From Eggerthellaceae bacterium (GTDB taxonomy: Bacteria; Actinomycetota; Coriobacteriia; Coriobacteriales; Eggerthellaceae): a stretch of 29,586 nt of DNA. Each line of letters starts with the position of its first letter. Position 1 is the first letter of the stretch. Below the pieces are notes generated by a model that saw nothing but the letters and a program-made list of their open reading frames with translations, did not search any database and was not told the DNA's origin. The DNA is taken from assembly GCA_900754955.1 (NCBI GenBank), contig CAAEEV010000086.1, forward strand, positions 1 to 29,586, in the 5' to 3' direction. Position numbers and translations under genes: made by a program. This document shows, piece by piece, positions 21,377-29,474 of this stretch.

Positions 21377-21412
21377 GCTCCCCCTCCCCCTGGCGGATGC
21401 AGTGCACAGCTC

Positions 21413-21418
21413 ATTGTA
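21413..21418 (-). promoter_or_regulatory. Possible -10 element of the activator gene
   Basis: TACAAT on the minus strand, 37 bases before the activator ATG. No good -35 is visible. The 103-bp divergent region to the LRR gene holds also a TGCAGTGCA palindrome near 21399-21407. Confidence 0.35.
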
Positions 21419-21479
21419 CCCGCGGGAGAAGGAAGGGTGAGCGAAAGAGGAATAAAAGGAGAAGAAAGGAGGGTGCTCC

Positions 21480-23405
21480 ATGAGCTTGCGGTTGAGTCCG
21501 GTGGAGATGCGGAACCGCGACATCATCAACGATCCGGCGCTCGGGGACTACCAGGCGACGGGGCGCGCGCAAAGCGCGGAGACCGTCGAAGAGCGGCGCC
21601 GGCGGGCGAGCGAGGTCGTCTCGCGCGAGCAGTGGTTCGGACCCTTCTGCTACGTGATGCGCCCGGGCGACGTCGTGCGGCTCGTGCAGTACACAGGCGA
21701 CGAGGCGACGGTGCGCATTCCCTCCGAGATCGACGGGCATCCCGTCTGCGAGCTCGAGCCGCATCTGTTCGCGAAGCACGATGAAATCGAGCACGTTGCC
21801 GTTGAGGAGACGGACAGCGGGCGCGCGCCCTTCTTCTCGACCGACGGACGCGCTCTGCTGACGGCTGACGGCGCGGTGCTCGTTCAGCTCGTGGTATCGG
21901 GCGCGACGTACGAGGTACCGCAGGGCTGCCGTGAGATCGGCGACCACGCCTTCGATTCGCTCGCCGATCTGGAGCATGTGATGCTTCCCGCCACGCTCGA
22001 GCGCATCGGGCGGCTTTCCTTCGCAAAGACGAAGCTGCGCTCGCTCGAGCTGCCCGCGTCGCTGCGCAGCATCGGCGAGAAGGCGTTCTACTTCTGCCGC
22101 GATCTGACCGCGTGCGATCTGCCCGAAGGGCTCGTGGAGATCGAGGCGGAGGCGTTTGTGTCATCCGGCCTCGCGCGGGTGGTGCTGCCTGCAGGGCTTG
22201 AGCGCATGGGCGAGCGCGCGTTCTACGGAACGCCCGCGCAGAAGGTCGAGGGAGCGGCGGGCATCTCGTTCGGCGGGAAGGCGGGCGTCTATCTCGATAT
22301 CGACGGCGAGGGCGGTCTGTACGCGCACGACGTGTTCGTCGAGCTGCTCAGCCGCAACGCCGCCTATTGCGTGCGCCCCGGTACGCGCCGCGTGGCGGCG
22401 GGCGCTTGCCGCCGCAACGTGACGATCAGGCGCATCGAGCTGCCCGAGGGGCTCGTCGAGATCGGGGATGAGGCGTTCCGCGGGTGCAGCATGCTCGTTC
22501 AGGCGACGGTTCCCGCGTCGCTCGAGGTCATCGGTGACCGCGCCTTCGTGGACACGAGCCTTGCAGAGCTCAGCCTCGGGCCGCGCGTGCGACACATCGG
22601 CACATCGGCGCTGCTCGTGCAGGGCGAGGGGCAGGCGCACGGCGCGCATCCGCTCGCCCGCTTCTCGATCGACGAGCGCAACGAGACGTTCTACGTGGAG
22701 AGCGGCCTTCTGTGCGAGCGCGCTGGCGGCGCGAACGGCGGCGACGTGTGCCTCATGTACGTGGGCCCCGAGAACACGGTGCGCATCCCCGATGTGGTGA
22801 ATCGCGTGGCGCCGTTCGCCTTCTTCGCCGTGCGCGACGTCGACGAGCTTGTGGTGCACGGGCACATGCACAGCATCTGCCGCGGTGCGTTCGACGTGGA
22901 TCGCGCCATCACGCGCGTGAGGGTCGACGTGACGCGATACGTGGAGCGCGAGGGGGATTCGTCCGAGCGCGTGTGGCGCGTGCTCTCCGTTCCCGAGCTT
23001 TCGGCGCGGTACCGTCATCAGTCGCTTCTGTTCGACACCGATGCGCGCGGAACGGTGTTCAACTTCGACTACTACGATTCGTGGGTGTCGCATGCGACCG
23101 ACGTGGCGCGGTTCGCGCCCGCCGCGCTGGCGCGCATGACCGACCCCATCTGCCTGGACGACCACATGCGCGAAATCTACCTGGGTATCTTCGAGCGCAG
23201 AAGCGCGGCGGTGTGTCGCTACTTCGCGCGACACGGCGACCTTGAGGCGCTCGAGGCGCTGTGGCGGCTCGGCGTGCTCGACGAGAAATGTGTCGAGGGC
23301 GAGCTGGAGTGGGCGTTTTCGGCGGGGCAGGCGCAGGCGACGGCGTGTCTGCTCGAAGTGAAGCGGCGCCATCTGGGCGGCACGGGCATCGACTTTAGCT
23401 TGTGA
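21480..23405 (+). CDS. LRR_5 (BspA-type) leucine-rich repeat protein with ankyrin-like C-terminus
   Basis: A 641-aa protein without signal peptide or membrane segment, so probably cytoplasmic. AAGGAGG stands seven bases before its ATG. From about residue 60 to 480 it carries LRR_5 repeats of the type IGDHAFDSLADLEHVMLPATL, recurring as IGEKAFYFC...LPEGL, MGERAFYG and IGDEAFRGCSMLVQATVPASL. The C-terminal 100 residues (YFARHGDLEALEALWRLGVL, then AFSAGQAQATACLLEVK) look like ankyrin-type helix pairs. LRR_5 proteins are protein-interaction scaffolds. The stop lies nine bases before the VWA gene, so it is cotranscribed with the VWA and MoxR genes and may be their target-recognition part. That role is inferred. 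Confidence 0.88.
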   Translation: MSLRLSPVEMRNRDIINDPALGDYQATGRAQSAETVEERRRRASEVVSREQWFGPFCYVMRPGDVVRLVQYTGDEATVRIPSEIDGHPVCELEPHLFAKHDEIEHVAVEETDSGRAPFFSTDGRALLTADGAVLVQLVVSGATYEVPQGCREIGDHAFDSLADLEHVMLPATLERIGRLSFAKTKLRSLELPASLRSIGEKAFYFCRDLTACDLPEGLVEIEAEAFVSSGLARVVLPAGLERMGERAFYGTPAQKVEGAAGISFGGKAGVYLDIDGEGGLYAHDVFVELLSRNAAYCVRPGTRRVAAGACRRNVTIRRIELPEGLVEIGDEAFRGCSMLVQATVPASLEVIGDRAFVDTSLAELSLGPRVRHIGTSALLVQGEGQAHGAHPLARFSIDERNETFYVESGLLCERAGGANGGDVCLMYVGPENTVRIPDVVNRVAPFAFFAVRDVDELVVHGHMHSICRGAFDVDRAITRVRVDVTRYVEREGDSSERVWRVLSVPELSARYRHQSLLFDTDARGTVFNFDYYDSWVSHATDVARFAPAALARMTDPICLDDHMREIYLGIFERRSAAVCRYFARHGDLEALEALWRLGVLDEKCVEGELEWAFSAGQAQATACLLEVKRRHLGGTGIDFSL

Positions 23406-23413
23406 GGTGAGCC

Positions 23414-25111
23414 ATGGCTGCTATGAAGGATCTCACGCCGGTGTACGAGGGCGACTTCGTCCTCAAGGAGAAGGAGCGCCTCGGGTTCTCGCCGCAGGCA
23501 GAACAGGGTGCCGAGCGCCTGAACCTCGTGACCGAGGAGCGCATGGCACGCAAGCGCGCGCTCTACGAGGCGAGCGTGCCGGTGGCGCATGACATCCTTG
23601 AAGAGGCGCGTTCCGCCCTCGCCGTGCACTTCCGCTTCCTCGACCAAGCGCTGTGGCGCATGCCGCTCGAGCCGAGCTTCGACATGTACGGCATCGCGAG
23701 CGACGGCGTGCGGCTCGTGTACGATCCCGTGTACGTTGTCGATCGCTTCAAGATCTCGCCGAACGAAGTGGTGCGCGACGTGCTGCATTGCCTGTTCCAC
23801 TGCATCTTCCGCCATCCGTTCATGCTGTACTCGGTGCTGCGTCAGGTGTGGGACGTGTCGTGCGACATCGCCATCGAGGCGATGCTGCTCGATCTGGTGG
23901 GCGAGGCGTTCCCGTCGAACTTCGACCGTCGCGCGCGCGAGGCGCTGAAGTTCATCCGCACGCAGATCGATGGCCCCGTGACGGCCGAGCGGCTCTACTG
24001 GTTCTTCTCGAACGAGGGAAGCCACATCGACCTCGTGTCGCTGTCTCCGATGTTCAGGCACGACCTGCACGGCCTGTGGTACGGCGCCGAAGAGGAGCAG
24101 GGCCGCGGCGACATGGAGGCGACGGTGTCTCGCGATGCGAACGCCGCTCCGCCCGAGGGCGCTCCCGCGCAGCAGAGCCTCGAGACCGAGCAGCTTGACG
24201 CCGTGAGCGACGGGCCCGTGGCCGTGCCGCGCCCTGAAACCGAGGAGGAGGAAGCGGCGTCGCCGAGCGATTCCTCCGGCGAGAACGAGAGCCCCGCCGA
24301 CGGCGCCGAGAGCGATGCGGGCGGGTCGCAGCCCGATGCGCTGCCCGATCTCACCCCCGAGGAGCGCGAGCGCGCCCAGCGGGAATGGGAGGATGTGAGC
24401 CGCCGCATGCAGGTGGAGCTTGAGACGCACCTCGCGCGTCAGGGCGAGGACGCGGGCAACCTTATCGTGGGGCTGGCGGCGCTCAACCGCGAGAAGCACG
24501 ACTACGGCGAGTTCCTGCGCCGCTTCGCCACGCTGCACGAGCGCATGAAGGTCAACGACGACGAGTTCGACTACATCTACTACACCTACGGGCTTAAACG
24601 CTACGGCAACATGCCGCTCATCGAGCCGCTCGAGTACAAGGAAGACCGCCAGGTGCACGATTTCGCGATCGCGATCGACACGTCGGAGTCGTGCTCGGGC
24701 GCGGTGGTGCAGGCGTTCATGCGCAAGACGTACAACATCTTGAAGCAGCAGGAGAGCTTCAACAATCGCGTGAACGTGCACATCATCCAGTGCGACGCAC
24801 AGGTGCAGGAGGACACGAAGATCACCTCGCTCGAGCAGCTCGAGCTGTACCTCGAGGACTTCGAGCTCAAGGGCTTCGGCGGCACCGACTTTCGGCCGGT
24901 GTTCGACTACGTCGATTTGCTCATCGAGAAAGGCGAGTTCACCGACTTGCGCGGACTCGTGTACTTCACCGACGGCGAGGGCACCTTCCCGCGCCGCGCG
25001 CCGCGCTACGACGCCGTGTTCGCGTTCCTTGACGACGGCTACTCGGATCCGCTGGTGCCGCCGTGGGCGCTCAAGGTGATTCTCGACGAGCGCGATTTGG
25101 AGGAGCGGTGA
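23414..25111 (+). CDS. VWA protein with putative metallopeptidase-like N-terminus (DUF2201 type)
   Basis: In this 565-aa protein, residues about 40-190 form a helical domain with H125-CLF-H129 followed by R133-H134, resembling the HxxxH...RHP signature of the DUF2201 N-terminal domain, a proposed metallopeptidase. Cysteine stands where HExxH enzymes have the catalytic Glu, so activity is doubtful. A long acidic, Ser/Pro-rich linker spans about 235-320. The C-terminal von Willebrand A domain has the MIDAS D422-T-S-E-S426, the GGTDFRP threonine and FTDGEGTFP. VWA proteins of this kind partner with MoxR ATPases. It lies between the LRR and MoxR genes. Cytoplasmic. Confidence 0.88.
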   Translation: MAAMKDLTPVYEGDFVLKEKERLGFSPQAEQGAERLNLVTEERMARKRALYEASVPVAHDILEEARSALAVHFRFLDQALWRMPLEPSFDMYGIASDGVRLVYDPVYVVDRFKISPNEVVRDVLHCLFHCIFRHPFMLYSVLRQVWDVSCDIAIEAMLLDLVGEAFPSNFDRRAREALKFIRTQIDGPVTAERLYWFFSNEGSHIDLVSLSPMFRHDLHGLWYGAEEEQGRGDMEATVSRDANAAPPEGAPAQQSLETEQLDAVSDGPVAVPRPETEEEEAASPSDSSGENESPADGAESDAGGSQPDALPDLTPEERERAQREWEDVSRRMQVELETHLARQGEDAGNLIVGLAALNREKHDYGEFLRRFATLHERMKVNDDEFDYIYYTYGLKRYGNMPLIEPLEYKEDRQVHDFAIAIDTSESCSGAVVQAFMRKTYNILKQQESFNNRVNVHIIQCDAQVQEDTKITSLEQLELYLEDFELKGFGGTDFRPVFDYVDLLIEKGEFTDLRGLVYFTDGEGTFPRRAPRYDAVFAFLDDGYSDPLVPPWALKVILDERDLEER

Positions 25112-25235
25112 TTGGCATGAGGCGGTGCGAACGGGGACGCACGGCGCATGTGCCGCCGGGATGAGACGATGACCGGGCGCGGCGGAGGAGCCGCCGCCCG
25201 TACGGGGAGACAGGCTTTTCGGGAAAGGGACGATC

Positions 25236-26765
25236 ATGGATATCGCGAAGGCGAAGCAGCAGGTGAAGGAGACAATCGAAGCGTATCTGGCCACCGACGA
25301 GACGGGTGAGCCGCTGCTGTCCATCGAGCGGCAGCGCCCCATCTTCCTCGTGGGCGCGCCCGGCGTGGGCAAGACGGCCATCATGGCGCAGATCGCCGCC
25401 GAGCTCGACCTCGGGCTCGTGTCGTACTCGATGACGCACCACACGCGTCAGAGCGCGCTCGGCCTGCCGTTCATCGTGGAGCGGGAGTACAGGGGCTACG
25501 CGTACGAGGCCTCCGAGTACACCATGAGCGAGATCATCGCCTCGGTGTACGAGTGCATGCGCGAGAGCGGCCGCGAGCACGGCATCCTGTTCCTCGACGA
25601 GATCAACTGCGTGTCCGAGACGCTCTATCCCTCGATGCTCCAATTTCTCCAGTTCAAGACGTTCGGTCGCCACAAGGTGCCCGACGGCTGGGTGGTGGTG
25701 ACGGCCGGCAACCCGCCCGAGTACAACCGCAGCGTACACGAGTTCGACGTGGTGACGCTCGACCGCGTGAAGAAGATCGCCGTCGAGCCCGACTACGACG
25801 CCTGGCGCGCCTACGCGGTCGAGAAGGGCGTGCATCCAGCGGTGCTCACGTTCCTCGACGTGAAGAAGAACCGCTTCTACGTGATGGAGTCCTCCCTCGA
25901 CGGCAAGGCGTTCGTCACGGCGCGCGGCTGGGACGACCTGTCCGACATCATCGGCATCTACGAGAAGATGGGCAAGACGGTCGACCGCGACCTCATCGCG
26001 CACTACGTGCAGCACGAGGCCACGGCGAGCGAGTTCGCGTCGTACTACGAGCTGTTCAACAAGTACCGCGACGACTACCGCATCGAGGACATCCTGCGCG
26101 GAGAGGCATCGCCCGAGGTGCTCGAGCGCGCCCGCGAGGCGGAGTTCGACGAGCGGCTTTCGCTCGTAGGGCTCCTCGTGGATGCGCTCACGTCGGAGCA
26201 GGCGGCCATCATGGACAAGACCGACGTGCTCGTGGCGCTGCGCGACGATCTGCGCGAAGTGAAGCGCCGCGTGACCGAAGAGGGCGCGCGCACCGTGGCG
26301 CTGCTCGACGAGCTCATCGCAGCGAAGGAGGGGCGGATCGAGATGCTCGTGGCGTCGGGCGGCGCGTCGCGCCAGCGCAGGCGTGCGATCGAGCACGAGC
26401 GCGCGCAGCTCATGCTGTACCGTGCGGCAGCCGAGGCCGCGCCCGATGCGGGCGCCCCGGCAGCGGGCGACGTCGATGCTGCGTTCGCCGCGGTGCAGGA
26501 GCGCTTCGCGCACGATGCCGACCTGTCGGCCGAGACGGCGAACGAGGAGAGCCGCCTCGCGCACGCGTTCGCCTTCATCGACGAGGCGTTCGGCGATGCG
26601 CAGGAGGCGCTCGTGTTCGTCACCGAGCTCACGCAGCGCACGGCGTCGGCGCGCTACGTGGCCCAGTACGGCAGCCCCTCGTACTACGGGCACAACGAGA
26701 AGATGATCCTCTCGACGCGTCAGCGCGACCTGCGCCGCCGCATCAAGGACCTGGAGACGATTTAG
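25236..26765 (+). CDS. MoxR-type AAA+ ATPase with C-terminal coiled coil
   Basis: The 509-aa protein has Walker A GAPGVGKT (40-47), Walker B GILFLDEIN (116-124) and sensor 1 VVTAGNPPEYN, in the MoxR/RavA arrangement. The part after about residue 300 is a long charged helical region (REVKRRVTEEGARTVALLDE and beyond) probably forming coiled coils and ending in RQRDLRRRIKDLETI. MoxR ATPases act as chaperones with VWA partners, often in metal insertion or complex assembly. AAAGGGA precedes the ATG. The 124-bp gap from the VWA gene has a GC-rich stem near 25177-25202 but no promoter I can name. Function of the triad is unknown. Confidence 0.9.
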   Translation: MDIAKAKQQVKETIEAYLATDETGEPLLSIERQRPIFLVGAPGVGKTAIMAQIAAELDLGLVSYSMTHHTRQSALGLPFIVEREYRGYAYEASEYTMSEIIASVYECMRESGREHGILFLDEINCVSETLYPSMLQFLQFKTFGRHKVPDGWVVVTAGNPPEYNRSVHEFDVVTLDRVKKIAVEPDYDAWRAYAVEKGVHPAVLTFLDVKKNRFYVMESSLDGKAFVTARGWDDLSDIIGIYEKMGKTVDRDLIAHYVQHEATASEFASYYELFNKYRDDYRIEDILRGEASPEVLERAREAEFDERLSLVGLLVDALTSEQAAIMDKTDVLVALRDDLREVKRRVTEEGARTVALLDELIAAKEGRIEMLVASGGASRQRRRAIEHERAQLMLYRAAAEAAPDAGAPAAGDVDAAFAAVQERFAHDADLSAETANEESRLAHAFAFIDEAFGDAQEALVFVTELTQRTASARYVAQYGSPSYYGHNEKMILSTRQRDLRRRIKDLETI

Positions 26766-26819
26766 CAAGCAGGTGGGCGGTGCAGGGCAAGGCGATTTGA
26801 GCGACCTGCGCCGCCGCAT
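26725..26819 (+). repeat. 19-bp exact direct repeat across the MoxR stop codon
   Basis: GCGACCTGCGCCGCCGCAT occurs at 26725-26743, inside the MoxR gene, and again at 26801-26819, 76 bp later, after the stop. It looks like the remnant of a short local duplication. The 156-bp spacer 26766-26921 otherwise shows an ATAACGTTAT palindrome near 26824 and no clear promoter. Confidence 0.6.
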
Positions 26820-26921
26820 TTCTGATAACGTTATGCGTCGCTGCGCAACTGACATTCATGCGAGCGCGCGTCGACCGATGTAAGCGATAACGCAACGCGA
26901 AGCAATAGAAAGGAAATCGCA

Positions 26922-27761
26922 ATGGCAAAGTACACGCTCACCTCCTACGAGCCGGTCACGATGGAGATGCCGAAACCGCAGGTTCCTCCGGCGCTCGTGG
27001 ACCAGCAGATCGAGAAGCTCATGGAGCCGATGGCCGAGTACCATGAGATCGCGGACGACCGCGGCGTGCTGCCGGGTGACTACCTCGTGGTCTCCACGTT
27101 CGACCCCGCGCTCGACGGCAACCCCGCCACCAACTTCCTGCTGCAGCACTCGATCTACCACGTGGGTGCAGGCGAGATGCCCAAGACCTTCGACGACGAG
27201 CTCATCGGCGTGCGCGCGGGCGACTCGAAGGACGTCGACGCCAAGATCAAGATGCCGCTCGCGAAGGAGGGCGAGTTCGCGTCGCTCACCATGAAGGTGA
27301 TGGTGGAGAAGATCCTCTACTGCAAGACTCCCGAGCTCACCGACGAGCTCGTGCGCGAGCACTTTGCGCCGGCGACTACGGTGGAGGAGTTCCGTGAGGG
27401 CGTGGCGAAGCAGTTCGGTCTGCCTGACATGGCCAAGGAGGATCCGCAGTTCCCCGATCTCGTGCTCGGCGAGCTGGCGAAGCGCCTCGTGGAGGATCCT
27501 GATCCGGCCGACCGCATGGACGGCATGCCCGACGACGCGCTGCGCATCATGTGCGCCATCGACGCGCTGGCGGCCCACCTCGACCTCGACCTCACCGACG
27601 AGCAGGTGATCGCCCAGATGCCGGGCGACGACGCCGAGCAGCGCGAGAAGATCTTCAAGCAGCTGAAGGACCAGGGTCTCGAGGCTGAGGGGCGCAAGTT
27701 CGCCCTGCGCGAGGCGGCGCTCGGCTGGCTCGTGAACAATTCGCGCGTGTCGTTCAAGTAG
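26922..27761 (+). CDS. Trigger-factor-like chaperone lacking the ribosome-binding domain
   Basis: A 279-aa protein with AAAGGAA before its ATG. Residues about 50-115 follow the FKBP-like PPIase fold of trigger factor (VLPGDYLVVSTFD, then IYHVGAGEMPKTFDDELIGV and GDSKDVDAKIKMP). The remaining 160 residues are helical like the trigger factor C-terminal chaperone domain. Complete trigger factor has over 400 residues and an N-terminal domain with the ribosome-docking GFRxGxxP signature. That domain is missing here, and the first 45 residues do not resemble it. So it is probably a free chaperone or PPIase, not the nascent-chain factor. It has no signal peptide. A strong hairpin follows. Confidence 0.82.
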   Translation: MAKYTLTSYEPVTMEMPKPQVPPALVDQQIEKLMEPMAEYHEIADDRGVLPGDYLVVSTFDPALDGNPATNFLLQHSIYHVGAGEMPKTFDDELIGVRAGDSKDVDAKIKMPLAKEGEFASLTMKVMVEKILYCKTPELTDELVREHFAPATTVEEFREGVAKQFGLPDMAKEDPQFPDLVLGELAKRLVEDPDPADRMDGMPDDALRIMCAIDALAAHLDLDLTDEQVIAQMPGDDAEQREKIFKQLKDQGLEAEGRKFALREAALGWLVNNSRVSFK

Positions 27762-27771
27762 GCGACGCGTT

Positions 27772-27801
27772 CCTGTGGGCGGGCGGTCGCCCGCCCACAG
27801 G
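27772..27801 (+). terminator. Hairpin terminator of the trigger-factor-like gene
   Basis: CCTGTGGGCGGGCG (27772-27785) and its perfect complement (27788-27801) form a 14-bp stem, 11 bases after the stop codon. No U-tract follows immediately, but AT-rich DNA begins ten bases later. Confidence 0.65.
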
Positions 27802-27812
27802 TCCCGAGCAAA

Positions 27813-27924
27813 AATCGTGCATTTCTCGATTTTTGTGCCAACGCTCTGACCTGGTAAAACGTTAAGTTTTCCCAGATCAGAGCCCTTGTTTTTACCTGGC
27901 AGAAAAATCGAGAAATGCACGATT
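27813..27924. repeat. 112-bp nested palindrome of AT-rich DNA
   Basis: The outer arms, 27813-27834 and 27903-27924, are 22 bp and perfectly complementary. After one G-G mismatch the stem continues with TGCCA/TGGCA (27836-27840/27897-27901). Inside it, 27843-27860 pairs with 27866-27883 with two mismatches around a 5-base loop. The element is much richer in A and T than its surroundings and lies between two hairpins. It might be a small non-autonomous mobile element, a folded RNA, or a bidirectional terminator. No transposase or target-site duplication was identified. Confidence 0.75.
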
Positions 27925-27948
27925 ATCAGAAGCAGGTAGAGAAAAAAT

Positions 27949-27981
27949 CCCCTTCTGGGCTGTCAATCGGCCCAGAAGGGG
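27949..27981 (-). terminator. Hairpin with T-run on the minus strand
   Basis: CCCCTTCTGGGC (27949-27960) pairs perfectly with 27970-27981 across nine bases. On the minus strand the stem is followed by ATTTTTT (27942-27948), a standard intrinsic terminator for leftward transcripts. On the plus strand it lies just before the ribosome-binding site (27988-27995) of the next MFS gene and could influence its expression. Confidence 0.65.
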
Positions 27982-28001
27982 GAGCGCAAGGAGGTAATTC
28001 G

Positions 28002-29294
28002 GTGTCGGCGGTCAATCTGGGGGTGTACCGATCGATTCTGCGCGTGCGGGCGGCGTACCCCTTCGACATCGGCGCCTTCCTCATGCGCTTCTACGTGTAC
28101 ATGACCAACATCGGCATCATCACGATGCTCACGCTCGAGGGGTATTCGTTCCTTTTGGCGGGTCTGGTGTCATCGACGGTGGCGCTTGCGATGTTTCTCA
28201 TCTCGCCGCGCATCTCGAAGCTCATCGACGAGCGCGGACAGTCGAAGGTGGTGCCGTTTGCGGCGGTCGTCACGCTGGCGGGTCTGGCGATCATGCTCGC
28301 TCTGGTGAACTTCCGCGGCCCCGAGTGGGCGCTGTTCATCGCAGCGGTGCTCATGGGCTGCGTGCCGAGCCCCCAGGCGCTCGCCCGCGCCCGCTGGACG
28401 TACCTCATTCGCACGGGAAAGCTCGGCGATGGCGCGCCCGAGCTGCGTACGATGTTTTCCTACGAGGGAGTGCTCGACGATATCGGGTTCATGTTCAGCC
28501 CCTCGATCTCCATTGCGCTGGCTTCCTCCGTCACGCCCATCGCGGGCATGATGGCGGGCGGCGTGGCGTTCGCGATAGGCGCGGTGGCTCTTACGCTCGC
28601 GCGCTCGACCGAGCCCGAGCTGGGCTGGGGATCGAACGCCGGTGGAGCGGCATCGGGTGCGCAGGGCGCCGGCGGCAAGGCGAAGAGCGTGATCCGCACG
28701 TCGTCCGTCGTGCGCGTGCTGTTCGTGTTTCTGCTGCTCGTGGGCGCGTTCTTCGGCGTGAACGATACGACCACCGTGTCGTTCGCCGAGGACGTGGGCG
28801 ATCCCAACGTGGCGAGCGTCGTCCTCATGATCGCGTCGTTCATCTCCATGATTACGGGCTTCGTGTTCGGCATGCTCAACCTGAGAGCCGCCCCGTACAA
28901 GCAGCTCATGGTGTGCGCGGTGCTCATCGGCTGCGGATACGGGCTCGTGGCGTTCATCAACTCGGTGCCGACGCTGTACATCGTGGAAAGCATTGCGGCG
29001 GTCACTTACGCGCCTTTCCTCATCGTGATCAACGCCGCCTGCGAGCGTGCGGTTCCCGGCGATCGCCTCACCGAGGCAATCACGTGGGTCAACGCCGGCG
29101 CCACGTGCGGCATGGCGTTCGGTCCCACGGCGGGCGGGGCGATCATCGAGCATTTCGGCACGCTGCCGAGCTTCCATTTCTGCGCGGTGCTCGCGCTCGC
29201 CATTCCCGTGACGGCGCTGCTGTGCTTCCGCATCATCAAACGCGACGTGAAATCAGAGGCGTACGCCGAGATTGCGAAGAGCCCCGTAAAGTAG
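28002..29294 (+). CDS. MFS transporter
   Basis: A 430-aa, 12-helix major facilitator. The GTG start at 28002 is chosen because AAGGAGGT (27988-27995) precedes it at ideal spacing. The longer frame from ATG 27915 would start inside the palindrome arm and include the terminator-like hairpin. Helix 2-3 has SPRISKLIDERGQSKVVP, a motif-A variant. FSYEGVLDDIGFMFSPSI is a typical helix 5 of sugar/efflux-type carriers, with a charged pair inside the membrane. A Gly/Ala-rich loop links the halves. The substrate is unknown; it is not closely similar to the MFS pair at 16432-19139. It follows a stack of hairpins and so is probably transcribed separately from the trigger-factor-like gene. Confidence 0.88.
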   Translation: MSAVNLGVYRSILRVRAAYPFDIGAFLMRFYVYMTNIGIITMLTLEGYSFLLAGLVSSTVALAMFLISPRISKLIDERGQSKVVPFAAVVTLAGLAIMLALVNFRGPEWALFIAAVLMGCVPSPQALARARWTYLIRTGKLGDGAPELRTMFSYEGVLDDIGFMFSPSISIALASSVTPIAGMMAGGVAFAIGAVALTLARSTEPELGWGSNAGGAASGAQGAGGKAKSVIRTSSVVRVLFVFLLLVGAFFGVNDTTTVSFAEDVGDPNVASVVLMIASFISMITGFVFGMLNLRAAPYKQLMVCAVLIGCGYGLVAFINSVPTLYIVESIAAVTYAPFLIVINAACERAVPGDRLTEAITWVNAGATCGMAFGPTAGGAIIEHFGTLPSFHFCAVLALAIPVTALLCFRIIKRDVKSEAYAEIAKSPVK

Positions 29295-29423
29295 CGGCTG
29301 GGCGAGGGAGGTCCGCCGCGTCCTGCTGGCGGGTGCGGCGAGGCTCGTCGCTCGCTTGCGGCGGCGTTCGTTTCCTTTTGTGAGATATGTACGTTGGTTG
29401 GGTGCGGGAGGCGGCGGGACAAC

Positions 29424-29429
29424 TATACT
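29424..29429 (+). promoter_or_regulatory. Possible -10 element
   Basis: TATACT in the spacer 29295-29474, 45 bases before the next start codon. A TTGGGT 20 bp upstream is a poor -35. No other feature was seen in this spacer. Confidence 0.35.
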
Positions 29430-29474
29430 TTGCCTACGTTGTAGAAGCGCGCAAGGAGAGCGGGACGCCGTCAT

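Noticed and set aside
19460..21784. 774-codon plus-strand frame opposite the activator
   Set aside because: Low-complexity Val/Glu/Arg/Ala product and no ribosome-binding site; the opposite strand encodes an unmistakable AAA+ activator.
27834..27850. TTGGCAC on the minus strand in the palindrome, a possible sigma-54 site
   Set aside because: The -12 position reads GA instead of GC, and no gene starts leftward from there.
27915..28001. N-terminal extension of the last MFS gene from ATG 27915
   Set aside because: The extension comes from the palindrome arm and a hairpin, has no ribosome-binding site, and the GTG at 28002 has an ideal AAGGAGGT.
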